Positions 52,784 to 60,831 of a stretch of 64,000 nucleotides of DNA are shown one piece after another. Position 1 is the first letter of the stretch; the number at the start of each line of letters is the position of its first letter. The stretch covers positions 1-64,000 of the forward strand of contig NZ_SJXJ01000012.1 of the NCBI RefSeq assembly GCF_004337695.1, in the 5' to 3' direction. The notes beneath the pieces were generated by a model. The model did not search any database. It was not told where the DNA came from and saw only the letters and a program-made list of their open reading frames with translations. The stretch is from Tenacibaculum sp. M341 (GTDB lineage Bacteria; Bacteroidota; Bacteroidia; Flavobacteriales; Flavobacteriaceae). The position numbers and the translations under genes were made by a program.

Positions 52784-53140
52784 ATGAAACGTATTATACC
52801 CTTAGCACTTATTTTTTGTATGAGTTGTAATAGTAATAAGAAGTTTGTTGAAAATAGCAAATCCAACACAAACGATAACGTAACTAAAGAGCTTATAGAA
52901 GAAGGATATTCGAAAGCGATACTACTTAGTGGTACAAAGAATACTTCAGGCTGCGAAAGCTTAATTAAAGTAGAAAAATCAGGAGAATTATTAGATCCAA
53001 TTAATTTAAAAGATACGAAGTTTGAAGTTTCATCAGAAGAATCTAGTATTTGGGTTAAATATAGCTCTTTGAGAATGATGAATAGATGTGAAAAAGCAAG
53101 ACCTGTGAATATTACAGCAATAAAAAAAAGAGATGAATAA
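52784..53140 (+). CDS. small lipoprotein, unknown
   Basis: The 118 residues start at ATG 52784, which gives a lipoprotein signal with C15 (FCMSC) and many Asn and Ser after the cysteine. The C-terminal part has two further cysteines ('TSGCESLI' and 'MNRCEKARP') and a beta-rich look. It stands alone between two terminators. I do not recognise the family. Its stop codon lies in the loop of the following terminator. Confidence 0.7.
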   Translation: MKRIIPLALIFCMSCNSNKKFVENSKSNTNDNVTKELIEEGYSKAILLSGTKNTSGCESLIKVEKSGELLDPINLKDTKFEVSSEESSIWVKYSSLRMMNRCEKARPVNITAIKKRDE

Positions 53141-53160
53141 TTTCATCTCTTTTCTTTTTT
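53126..53160. terminator. bidirectional terminator after the small lipoprotein
   Basis: AAAAGAGATGAA (53126-53137) pairs with TTCATCTCTTTT (53142-53153) over a 4-base loop. The coding stop TAA (53138-53140) is in the loop. T-rich and A-rich flanks allow function on both strands; the minus gene ends at 53178. Confidence 0.85.
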
Positions 53161-53177
53161 TATAAAAACTAGTAAGT

Positions 53178-55862
53178 TTATTTAACTAGTAATTTTACAC
53201 TTTTAAAGTTTGATTTACCTCCCATTTTTACGATATATAAACCAGGACTAGCATAAGACATATCAAGAGAGTAACTATATTTATTACCTTCTTTAGAAAT
53301 GTTATTAAATACTACTAATTTTCCAAGCATATCATAAACTCTGAAAGAAAGTAAATCTTGATGTTGAGTTGTTAATTCAAATACATATTGCTTATTAGGT
53401 AACGATTGAACTTCAATTTCAGAATTTTCTACATCAAAATCATCAGTACTTAATGTTGCGTCAGTAATATTAACTTTATAATCCTGTACTTCTCCCAATC
53501 CATAATCTGAACAAGGATCGTTTACATCACCAGTAGAAGTTGTATTCATCGCTTTCACTCTTAACACATGACTTCCTAATTGAGCAGAAGTAGGAATATC
53601 AAAATCAAAATCATTTAAAGATAAAGCACTAGTAAATGCAACTCCCTTTATTAGCTGTTCACTATTTTCAAAAGTTCCATTATCGTTGAAGTCTATCCAC
53701 ATTGATAAACTATTAGAATTACCCCCGGTAACTCTATTATGTTGAGCTTGTAAAGTATATGAATTATTACCTGTTGATCTTTCTAAGTCAGTATTTAAAT
53801 TAGTTCTATCAGCGTAGCCTGGTTCACTACCAGTTGTATTACAACCTGTAGCTCCTGTTCCAGTGTTAATTGAACCTAAAATAAATTTTTTAATCCCGTC
53901 TTGAGCACAGCCTCCAGAATTTGGCTTACAGTAAGTTTTTGAAACTTTTTTAATTTTTCTATCATTAGAATTATTTTCGTCATTTGTAAGTCCAGTGAAA
54001 GCTTCAATACTATATTCTCTTCCTCCAATGGATAAATCTGCTGAAGTACTAAAAGTATATTCGATAGTCTCTCTTGATGGAATTGATCCAGTATACATTT
54101 CAGTAATAATATTACCGTCAACTGAATAATTTAACGGAAAGTTAGTTTGGGTATTGGTTCCATAATTAGTAACTTTTATTGTAATAGATTCGTTATTTCC
54201 TAAATCTCCTGTAGAAGGAGATTCTATACTTAAAACTCCAATATCATTTGTTAAAGGCTTGGAAATTTGAAAAACTCCAACCATATTACTTCTAACGCCA
54301 CTATTAAAGTATTCTGTAACAAACCAAAAATCTTTGTCGTTTGAGGGGTCAACAGTAAGGTGAGAATAATCAGCATATCTTTCATCAGGGTTATCACTTG
54401 TACTTAAAACAATTAATTCTTCTAAAGCAGTCATCGTATTTAAAGGATCTTCTTTAAATCTTCCTGTATACCTAATTGAAATACTTTGATCTTTACTCAC
54501 AGAAGAATATCCCATTCCAATATTACCTTCCCCGTCCATAGCCATACTAGCACCAAAAGCATGTCTTCCTTCTAAAGCTGTGTAGGTACCTTCTTGGTAG
54601 ATTGTCCAAGGTTGTCCATCAGCAGTTTGTCTTAATTCATACCAACGAATACCAGCTAATTTATCTGTACTATCAGTATTTACAACAAAATTAAAAACTA
54701 CAGAATTGTGAGTAGGAAATTTTCTAAACTGAGCTTGATTCATAACAGTAGCTTGCATAGCATCGATATCTGGACCAGATGGTTGTGGTAAATTTGAAAA
54801 ACTTCCACCATCAAATACACCAGTAAAATCAGCAGTAGGGATTTCAACTGGAGCAGATATAGTAGAGTTAGCTGGAGTTGTCCAATTTACATTAATTGTC
54901 CATAATTTTAAATGATCATCATCAACATTAGCCCAAGCATCATCTTGCATATAAACAATTGTAGCATTACCAGCAGCTGGTAAATTACCATCTGTTACAT
55001 TAAATGCCTGTGGACTATAAAATCCATTAGTTCTAATACCTGTTAATTCAAAAGCTTGAATACCAGCAGTAGTATCTCCAATTAACATTTTATCACGCTC
55101 TAAAGCCCATACTTGTCCATTTCTAGTATTACCAGCAGTATCAGTAGCAGGTATGTTAGCGGTTACATAGTATCCATCAGACCAAATAGAAAATTTAGTA
55201 TAATCAGGAAATGTACCGGTTTGAAATCCATCAGCACTATATACATGCCACCCCCCATTTATAGGATCATTAGTTTCAGAAATCGCTACATGAAATCCAT
55301 TAGGATCATTCTCAAATTCTGTAACAATATATCTGTCTGCATCAGAATCATATAAAACAATAGGGTCACCTATTGAAACACCAGGAAATAATGTCTCCAA
55401 CCCAGCTGCATCCATCGCAGGAGAACCATCCTTGTTAAAAATTCTAAAAGCTGTGTTCCATGAAGCAATGTAAAAATTTCTACCTACAGCACCTGTTGGA
55501 TCTGAAGGAGTCCCTGCATTTCTAGTAGTTTCGAAAGTTAAACTAGTAGATTTGATTTTTCTTTTAGGAGCTCTAGCTTGTTGACTTAATAAAGGATCAA
55601 GTCCTTTAGGCATACCTTTACCAGGAACAACTTTGTTTCCATTGAATCTTTTATCTTTTCCATATCTGCTACTTTCATCAGTTCTAGCAGGAACAAATGT
55701 TCCTTTTTTAATTTGTTCACTAATACTAGGTACAAATTGATATTTCATCTTTCCATTCCATGCAGATTTTTTGCTTCCGGTTGTGTTATTATCTTGTGAA
55801 AAAGCTTTAAAACTTACAGCTAAAATCAAAAATAATAACAAGTTTCTGATAATTAGTTTCAT
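53178..55862 (-). CDS. secreted GEVED-domain protein with T9SS type A sorting domain
   Basis: The 894 residues have a signal peptide (about 1-22, ending AFSQ). A large N-terminal exported region of beta-propeller type carries 'GAVGRNFYIASWNTAF', 'YSSVSKDQSISIRYTGRF' and Asp-rich turns (about 60-560). An Ig/CARDB-like segment follows (about 560-660), then a GEVED domain (about 690-800, with 'MWIDFNDNGTFENSEQL' and 'GLGEVQDYKV'). It ends in a T9SS sorting domain (about 815-894, with 'LLSFRVYDMLGKLV', 'GLYIVKMGG' and a basic end). It is a cell-surface or released protein, not an obvious enzyme. Confidence 0.9.
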   Translation of the reverse strand: MKLIIRNLLLFLILAVSFKAFSQDNNTTGSKKSAWNGKMKYQFVPSISEQIKKGTFVPARTDESSRYGKDKRFNGNKVVPGKGMPKGLDPLLSQQARAPKRKIKSTSLTFETTRNAGTPSDPTGAVGRNFYIASWNTAFRIFNKDGSPAMDAAGLETLFPGVSIGDPIVLYDSDADRYIVTEFENDPNGFHVAISETNDPINGGWHVYSADGFQTGTFPDYTKFSIWSDGYYVTANIPATDTAGNTRNGQVWALERDKMLIGDTTAGIQAFELTGIRTNGFYSPQAFNVTDGNLPAAGNATIVYMQDDAWANVDDDHLKLWTINVNWTTPANSTISAPVEIPTADFTGVFDGGSFSNLPQPSGPDIDAMQATVMNQAQFRKFPTHNSVVFNFVVNTDSTDKLAGIRWYELRQTADGQPWTIYQEGTYTALEGRHAFGASMAMDGEGNIGMGYSSVSKDQSISIRYTGRFKEDPLNTMTALEELIVLSTSDNPDERYADYSHLTVDPSNDKDFWFVTEYFNSGVRSNMVGVFQISKPLTNDIGVLSIESPSTGDLGNNESITIKVTNYGTNTQTNFPLNYSVDGNIITEMYTGSIPSRETIEYTFSTSADLSIGGREYSIEAFTGLTNDENNSNDRKIKKVSKTYCKPNSGGCAQDGIKKFILGSINTGTGATGCNTTGSEPGYADRTNLNTDLERSTGNNSYTLQAQHNRVTGGNSNSLSMWIDFNDNGTFENSEQLIKGVAFTSALSLNDFDFDIPTSAQLGSHVLRVKAMNTTSTGDVNDPCSDYGLGEVQDYKVNITDATLSTDDFDVENSEIEVQSLPNKQYVFELTTQHQDLLSFRVYDMLGKLVVFNNISKEGNKYSYSLDMSYASPGLYIVKMGGKSNFKSVKLLVK

Positions 55863-55944
55863 ATGAATATTTATATAATTTACTTGCGAATATACAAATT
55901 AATGATTTGGCTTTTAAGAATATAATTTAAGCGCTAAATTATTT

Positions 55945-55952
55945 TATATTTG
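55945..55952 (+). promoter_or_regulatory. -7 element directly before ruvB
   Basis: TATATTTG ends 7 bases before the ruvB ATG (55960). With the usual 4 to 7 bases from this element to the start of transcription, the message would be leaderless or nearly so. No -33 TTG is visible. Confidence 0.5.
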
Positions 55953-55959
55953 TTCGTGT

Positions 55960-56982
55960 ATGAATGAACATTTGAATCCAGAAAATACAAACTACTCAAG
56001 AGAAGAAATGGATGTAGAGAAAAAACTACGTCCTCTATCATTTGACGATTTTACAGGTCAAGATCAGGCAATAGAAAATCTAAGGATTTTTGTTGAAGCT
56101 GCTAATCAGAGAGATGAAGCTCTAGACCATACTTTGTTCCATGGACCACCGGGATTGGGAAAAACTACATTAGCAAATATTTTAGCAAATGAGTTGGGAG
56201 TAGGAATTAAGATAACTTCTGGACCAGTTTTAGATAAACCTGGAGATTTAGCAGGTTTACTAACAAATTTAGATGAAAGAGATGTTCTTTTTATAGATGA
56301 GATCCATCGTTTAAGTCCTATTGTTGAAGAATATTTATATTCTGCAATGGAGGATTATAAAATAGATATTATGATTGAATCTGGACCAAATGCAAGAACA
56401 GTTCAGATTAATTTAGAACCTTTTACCTTAGTAGGAGCTACTACTAGATCAGGGCTTTTAACAGCTCCTATGAGAGCTCGTTTTGGAATTAGTAGTAGGT
56501 TACATTACTATTCAACAGAATTACTTACCACTATTGTACAAAGAAGTGCAAGTATTTTAGGAGTTCCTATATCTATGGAAGCAGCAATTGAAATAGCTGG
56601 TAGAAGTAGAGGAACACCACGTATTGCAAATGCCTTATTGAGAAGAGTAAGAGACTTTGCACAGATAAAAGGTGATGGTACCATAAATATTGAAATAGTA
56701 AAATACTCATTAAAAGCCTTAAATGTTGATGCACATGGTTTAGATGAAATGGATAATAAAATATTAATAACAATTATTGATAAGTTTAAAGGAGGACCAG
56801 TAGGTATTACAACGTTGGCAACAGCAGTAGCTGAGAATGCAGAAACAATAGAGGAAGTTTATGAGCCTTTTTTAATTCAACAAGGATTTATAATGCGTAC
56901 CCCAAGAGGTAGAGAAGTAACAGATTTAGCATATAAACACTTAGGAAAGATAAAAGGAACAAGTCAAGGAGAATTATTTTAA
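55960..56982 (+). CDS. ruvB: Holliday junction branch-migration helicase RuvB
   Basis: The 340-residue AAA+ motor forms a hexamer with RuvA to move Holliday junctions. Motifs: Walker A GPPGLGKT (62-69), Walker B 'LFIDEIHR', sensor 'GATTRSG', Arg-finger region 'RARFG', and a C-terminal winged helix ending '[10 protein letters not shown]'. The N-terminal '[13 protein letters not shown]' matches what I know of flavobacterial RuvB, so the ATG at 55960 is right even though the leader is nearly absent. SulP starts with GTG at the base after its stop. Confidence 0.97.
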   Translation: MNEHLNPENTNYSREEMDVEKKLRPLSFDDFTGQDQAIENLRIFVEAANQRDEALDHTLFHGPPGLGKTTLANILANELGVGIKITSGPVLDKPGDLAGLLTNLDERDVLFIDEIHRLSPIVEEYLYSAMEDYKIDIMIESGPNARTVQINLEPFTLVGATTRSGLLTAPMRARFGISSRLHYYSTELLTTIVQRSASILGVPISMEAAIEIAGRSRGTPRIANALLRRVRDFAQIKGDGTINIEIVKYSLKALNVDAHGLDEMDNKILITIIDKFKGGPVGITTLATAVAENAETIEEVYEPFLIQQGFIMRTPRGREVTDLAYKHLGKIKGTSQGELF

Positions 56983-58710
56983 GTGAAACTAAAGAAGATC
57001 ATACCGCTTTTAGACTGGTTACCAAATTATAAAAAAAGTCAGTTAAAAGGAGATATAGTAGCTGGTATTACCGTAGCTACTGTATTAATACCTCAAGGTA
57101 TTGCTTATGCATTGATTGCAGGTTTACCACCAATTTACGGGCTGTATTCAGCATTAATTCCCCAAATTGTATATGCCATTTTTGGGTCTTCTCGACAGGT
57201 TGCTATTGGTCCGGTGGCAATGGATTCATTAATTGTAGCAGCAGGTGTATCTACAATAGCATTGGCAGGATCTGAAAGTTATATAGCAATAGCGATATTT
57301 TTAGCGTTTTTAGTAGGGGCTATTCAATTGTTAATGGGGATATTCAGACTCGGTTTTATTGTTAATTTTTTATCCAAACCTGTAATCACAGGATTTACTT
57401 CAGCAGTAGCTTTAACAATAGGTTTAAATCAGTTTAGAAATCTTTTTGGTGTAGACTTTATACAAAGTGATCAAATTCAAGTTTTATTAGAAGATATGTA
57501 TTTCAGGTTTTTAGAAATAAACATGAATACATCTGCAATAGGTTTGGTTACTTGTTTGTTGATTTTATTATTCAGGAAAATAAATAAAAAAATACCGAAT
57601 GCATTAATTGTAGTTGTATTGGGTATATTGATAATGTATTTCTTTGAAACTTTATTTTTTGACGTAGCAATTGTAGAAGATGTTCCCTCAGGTTTACCAT
57701 CGTTTTCTATTCCTGAGTTTGATATAGGTTCTATTAAAGAATTAATGACCATAGCTTTCACATTGGTAATGGTTGGGTATTTAGAAACTATTTCAATAGG
57801 AAAATCATTAGAGGCAGAACAAGATGAATATAGAATAGATCCAAATCAAGAATTAATTGCTTTGGGATTGAGTAATATTGTTGGATCTTTTTTTAAATCA
57901 TATCCATCAACTTCTAGTTTTTCACGTTCAGCAATAAATGCCGAGGCAGGAGCAAAGACAGGAGTTTCAGCTTTATTGTCTTCAATAATGGTGGTTATAA
58001 CATTACTGTATTTAACACCTGTTTTTTACTTTTTACCAAAAACAGTTTTAGCTGCAATTATAGTAGTAGCAGTATTTAGGTTAGTAAATGTAAAAGAAGC
58101 GGTGTTTTTATGGAAAGCAAATATTTTAGATTTTTGGCTTTTAATAGCAACTTTTATATCAACATTAGTTTTTGGTATAGAGTATGGCATTCTAATAGGA
58201 GTGAGTTTGTCTTTAATAGTACTAATATTTAGAACGTCAAGACCTCATGTAACTGAATTAGGAAAAGTGCCGAATTCAGATTTTTATAGAAATAAAAATA
58301 GATTTAAAGAGGTAGAATTAGACAAAGAAGTATTAGTATTTCGATTTGATGCTCAACTTTTTTATGCGAATGCAAGTTATTTTAGAGAGCAATTAGAATT
58401 AATGGTTGAAGAGAAAGGTGAAGAATTAAAATTGATCGTATTAGATGCTGAAAGTATTAATAGAGTTGATAGTACAGGAATTGAAATGCTAAAACAGCAG
58501 ATCGATTTTTATAAGAAAAAAGGAATTATATTTTATTTAGCAGGAGTAAAAGGACCTGTTAGAGATGATTTATTTAGAGGACGTTTGTTAGAAATTATTG
58601 ATATTAATCATTTTTTTATGAAAGCAAACGGCGCAGTTACATATTTTAAAACAGGAGATAACGAAAATCAAAAAAAATACGCACAATACATACATCAGGC
58701 GTATAATTAA
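56983..58710 (+). CDS. SulP family anion transporter with STAS domain
   Basis: The 575 residues have about 12-14 membrane helices (1 to about 425), with the SulP N-terminal pattern 'WLPNYKKSQLKGDIVAGITV' and 'GLPPIYGLYSALIP'. A C-terminal STAS domain (about 440-560) carries 'VLDAESINRVDSTGIEML', including the Asp-Ser-Thr-Gly regulatory loop. The family moves sulfate, bicarbonate or other anions. The GTG start abuts the ruvB stop, so it is co-transcribed. The next gene (persulfide-dioxygenase-like) favours a sulfur role, but bicarbonate cannot be excluded. Confidence 0.9.
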   Translation: MKLKKIIPLLDWLPNYKKSQLKGDIVAGITVATVLIPQGIAYALIAGLPPIYGLYSALIPQIVYAIFGSSRQVAIGPVAMDSLIVAAGVSTIALAGSESYIAIAIFLAFLVGAIQLLMGIFRLGFIVNFLSKPVITGFTSAVALTIGLNQFRNLFGVDFIQSDQIQVLLEDMYFRFLEINMNTSAIGLVTCLLILLFRKINKKIPNALIVVVLGILIMYFFETLFFDVAIVEDVPSGLPSFSIPEFDIGSIKELMTIAFTLVMVGYLETISIGKSLEAEQDEYRIDPNQELIALGLSNIVGSFFKSYPSTSSFSRSAINAEAGAKTGVSALLSSIMVVITLLYLTPVFYFLPKTVLAAIIVVAVFRLVNVKEAVFLWKANILDFWLLIATFISTLVFGIEYGILIGVSLSLIVLIFRTSRPHVTELGKVPNSDFYRNKNRFKEVELDKEVLVFRFDAQLFYANASYFREQLELMVEEKGEELKLIVLDAESINRVDSTGIEMLKQQIDFYKKKGIIFYLAGVKGPVRDDLFRGRLLEIIDINHFFMKANGAVTYFKTGDNENQKKYAQYIHQAYN

Positions 58711-58725
58711 AAATAATAGAAGATA

Positions 58726-60117
58726 ATGAAGATTGAACAGATTTATACAAATTGCTTATCGCAGGGAGCATATTATATAGAAAGTAATGGAGAGGTTGCA
58801 ATTATAGATCCTTTAAGAGAAGTACAACCATATATTGATATAGCTGAAAAAGATAAGGCTACAATTAAATATATTTTTGAAACTCATTTTCATGCTGATT
58901 TTGTTAGTGGTCATATTACACTAGCAGAAAAAACTGGGGCAAAGATTATTTATGGTCCAACGGCAGAAACTAATTTTGAATCATATATAGCAAAAGATAA
59001 TGAATCTTTTAAGTTAGGAAATATTGAAATAATAGCGCTTCATACACCTGGGCATACTTTAGAAAGTACGACTTATTTGTTGAAAAATGAAGAAGGTAAA
59101 GATTATGCTATTTTTAGTGGAGATACATTGTTTATAGGAGATGTTGGAAGACCTGATTTAGCTCAAAAAGGAAACATAACACAAGAAGATTTAGCAGGAA
59201 AACTTTATGATAGTTTAAGAACTAAAATTATGGTACTTAATGATGATGTTATTGTATATCCTGCCCATGGTGCAGGTTCGGCTTGTGGTAAACATATGAG
59301 TAAAGAAACTGTAAGTACATTAGGAGCACAAAAAGAATCTAATTATGCTTTAAGAGAGAGTTTAACCAAAGAACAATTTATTAAAGAGGTAACAGATGGA
59401 TTATTGCCACCTCCAGATTATTTTCCTTTAAATGTAAAGTTAAATAAAGAAGGATATGATTCAATTGATGCTATCTTAGAAAAAGGAACAAAAGCGTTAT
59501 CTGTACAAGAATTTGAAGAAAAAGCAAATGCATCTGGGGCGTTAATTTTAGATGTACGCCATCAATTTGATTTTGTAAAAGGTTTTATCCCTCAGTCAAT
59601 TTTTATAGGTTTAAATGGAACTTTTGCACCGTGGGTTGGTGCGCTTATTAAAGACACTGAGCAGCCTATTTTATTAGTAACTCCTGTAGGTAAAGAGGAA
59701 GAAACAATTACAAGGTTAGCAAGAGTAGGTTTTGATAACGTGTTGGGATATTTAAAAGGAGGTTTTGAAAGTTGGTTAGAAACTAAAAAAGAAATAGATA
59801 CGTTATTATCAGTAGAAGCTACTGTTTTAGAAACGGCTATTCTAAATGAAGCTACTGTTTTTGACGTAAGAAAACCAACAGAATATGACGCAGAACATAT
59901 AAAAGATGTAAAAAATGTTCCATTAGATTATTTAAATGATTATATTAGTGTGTTCCCTAAAAATACAGATTTTTACATTCATTGTGCTGGAGGTTATCGT
60001 TCAGTGATAGCTGCTTCAATTTTAAAATCTAGAGGATATCATAATGTCATTGATGTGGCAGGTGGATACAAAGCTATTAAACAAACAGGCATAAAAAGAG
60101 TACAGCTAGTAGTTTAA
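58726..60117 (+). CDS. metallo-beta-lactamase-fold persulfide-dioxygenase-like protein with two rhodanese domains
   Basis: The 463 residues have an N-terminal metallo-beta-lactamase fold (1-245) with 'THFHADFVSGH' (H54, H56, D58), 'HTPGHT', 'FSGDTLF' and 'YPAHGAG', as in ETHE1/PDO-type proteins. A first rhodanese fold lacks the catalytic Cys (about 255-355, 'LLVTPVGKE' in the loop position). A second rhodanese has an active Cys loop C420-AGGYR (about 360-460). The family oxidises glutathione or other persulfides to sulfite and transfers sulfane sulfur. It lies 15 bases after SulP. Confidence 0.9.
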   Translation: MKIEQIYTNCLSQGAYYIESNGEVAIIDPLREVQPYIDIAEKDKATIKYIFETHFHADFVSGHITLAEKTGAKIIYGPTAETNFESYIAKDNESFKLGNIEIIALHTPGHTLESTTYLLKNEEGKDYAIFSGDTLFIGDVGRPDLAQKGNITQEDLAGKLYDSLRTKIMVLNDDVIVYPAHGAGSACGKHMSKETVSTLGAQKESNYALRESLTKEQFIKEVTDGLLPPPDYFPLNVKLNKEGYDSIDAILEKGTKALSVQEFEEKANASGALILDVRHQFDFVKGFIPQSIFIGLNGTFAPWVGALIKDTEQPILLVTPVGKEEETITRLARVGFDNVLGYLKGGFESWLETKKEIDTLLSVEATVLETAILNEATVFDVRKPTEYDAEHIKDVKNVPLDYLNDYISVFPKNTDFYIHCAGGYRSVIAASILKSRGYHNVIDVAGGYKAIKQTGIKRVQLVV

Positions 60118-60127
60118 AAACATACTT

Positions 60128-60514
60128 ATGGGGTATCGTATCATTTTAAAATTATTTACTATTATAATTTTACTTTCATGTGTAAAACATGATGAGAGGG
60201 TGAAAGATATAACCATTGAAGAGTTAAAATTAGTTTTAAAGGATAATAAAAATATTCAATTACTAGATGTTAGAACTACTTCTGAAGCAGCTGAAGGAAT
60301 CATTTTTGATGCTAAGCAAGTCAATTTAATTTCTAATTCTTTTGAACAAGAAGCAATTGATGTATTGGATAAAACCCAACCAGTATATGTTTATTGCAGA
60401 TCGGGTAGAAGAAGTAAAATAGCCGCAAATGTTCTAGTTGAAAATGGATACGAAGTATATAATGTAAAAGGAGGATATTTGGAGTGGGAGAAAAAAAATA
60501 AAGATAATGACTAG
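60128..60514 (+). CDS. lipid-anchored rhodanese-like protein
   Basis: The 128 residues have a lipoprotein signal with C18 (LLSC) and a single rhodanese domain with active-site loop C90-RSGRRS. It would act on sulfane sulfur in the periplasm. It lies 10 bases after the previous gene and overlaps the next gene by 8 bases. Confidence 0.88.
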   Translation: MGYRIILKLFTIIILLSCVKHDERVKDITIEELKLVLKDNKNIQLLDVRTTSEAAEGIIFDAKQVNLISNSFEQEAIDVLDKTQPVYVYCRSGRRSKIAANVLVENGYEVYNVKGGYLEWEKKNKDND

Positions 60515-60770
60515 AGAGATTAATATAGAAAATTTGAAATGCGGAGGCTGTGCAAACACTATTACTAGAGAACTATCAGCAATGAAAGGAGTAGATGAAG
60601 TGAGTGTAGATGTAGAGAATTCTTTGGTGAAATTTAGTGCACCCGAAACTATTTTCAATTTAGTAAAAGAAAAATTATCAAAATTAGGTTATCCAGAAGT
60701 AGGATCTGCAAATAATGTGCTGCATAAAGCAAAATCATTTGTGAGTTGTGCTGTAGGAAGAATCAAATAG
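60507..60770 (+). CDS. heavy-metal-associated (HMA) domain protein
   Basis: The 87 residues form a single ferredoxin-like HMA fold with the metal site C12-GG-C15 and 'VDEVSVDVENSLVKF'. It resembles copper chaperones or the metal domains of P-type ATPases. It is co-translated with the rhodanese gene (8-base overlap). The partner ATPase is not in the window. The C-terminus contains a further cysteine. Confidence 0.85.
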   Translation: MTREINIENLKCGGCANTITRELSAMKGVDEVSVDVENSLVKFSAPETIFNLVKEKLSKLGYPEVGSANNVLHKAKSFVSCAVGRIK

Positions 60771-60820
60771 ATATTCAATAAAAAACCGAGTTTATATAAA
60801 CTCGGTTTTTTATTGAATAT
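60771..60820. terminator. bidirectional terminator in a 50-bp perfect palindrome
   Basis: The two 25-base halves (60771-60795 and 60796-60820) are exact reverse complements with no spacer. The core is ACCGAGTTTAT/ATAAACTCGGT with flanking A- and T-runs. It lies between the convergent HMA gene and the TonB-dependent receptor gene and starts with the base after the HMA stop codon. Confidence 0.9.
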
Positions 60821-60831
60821 TCATTTTTAAA

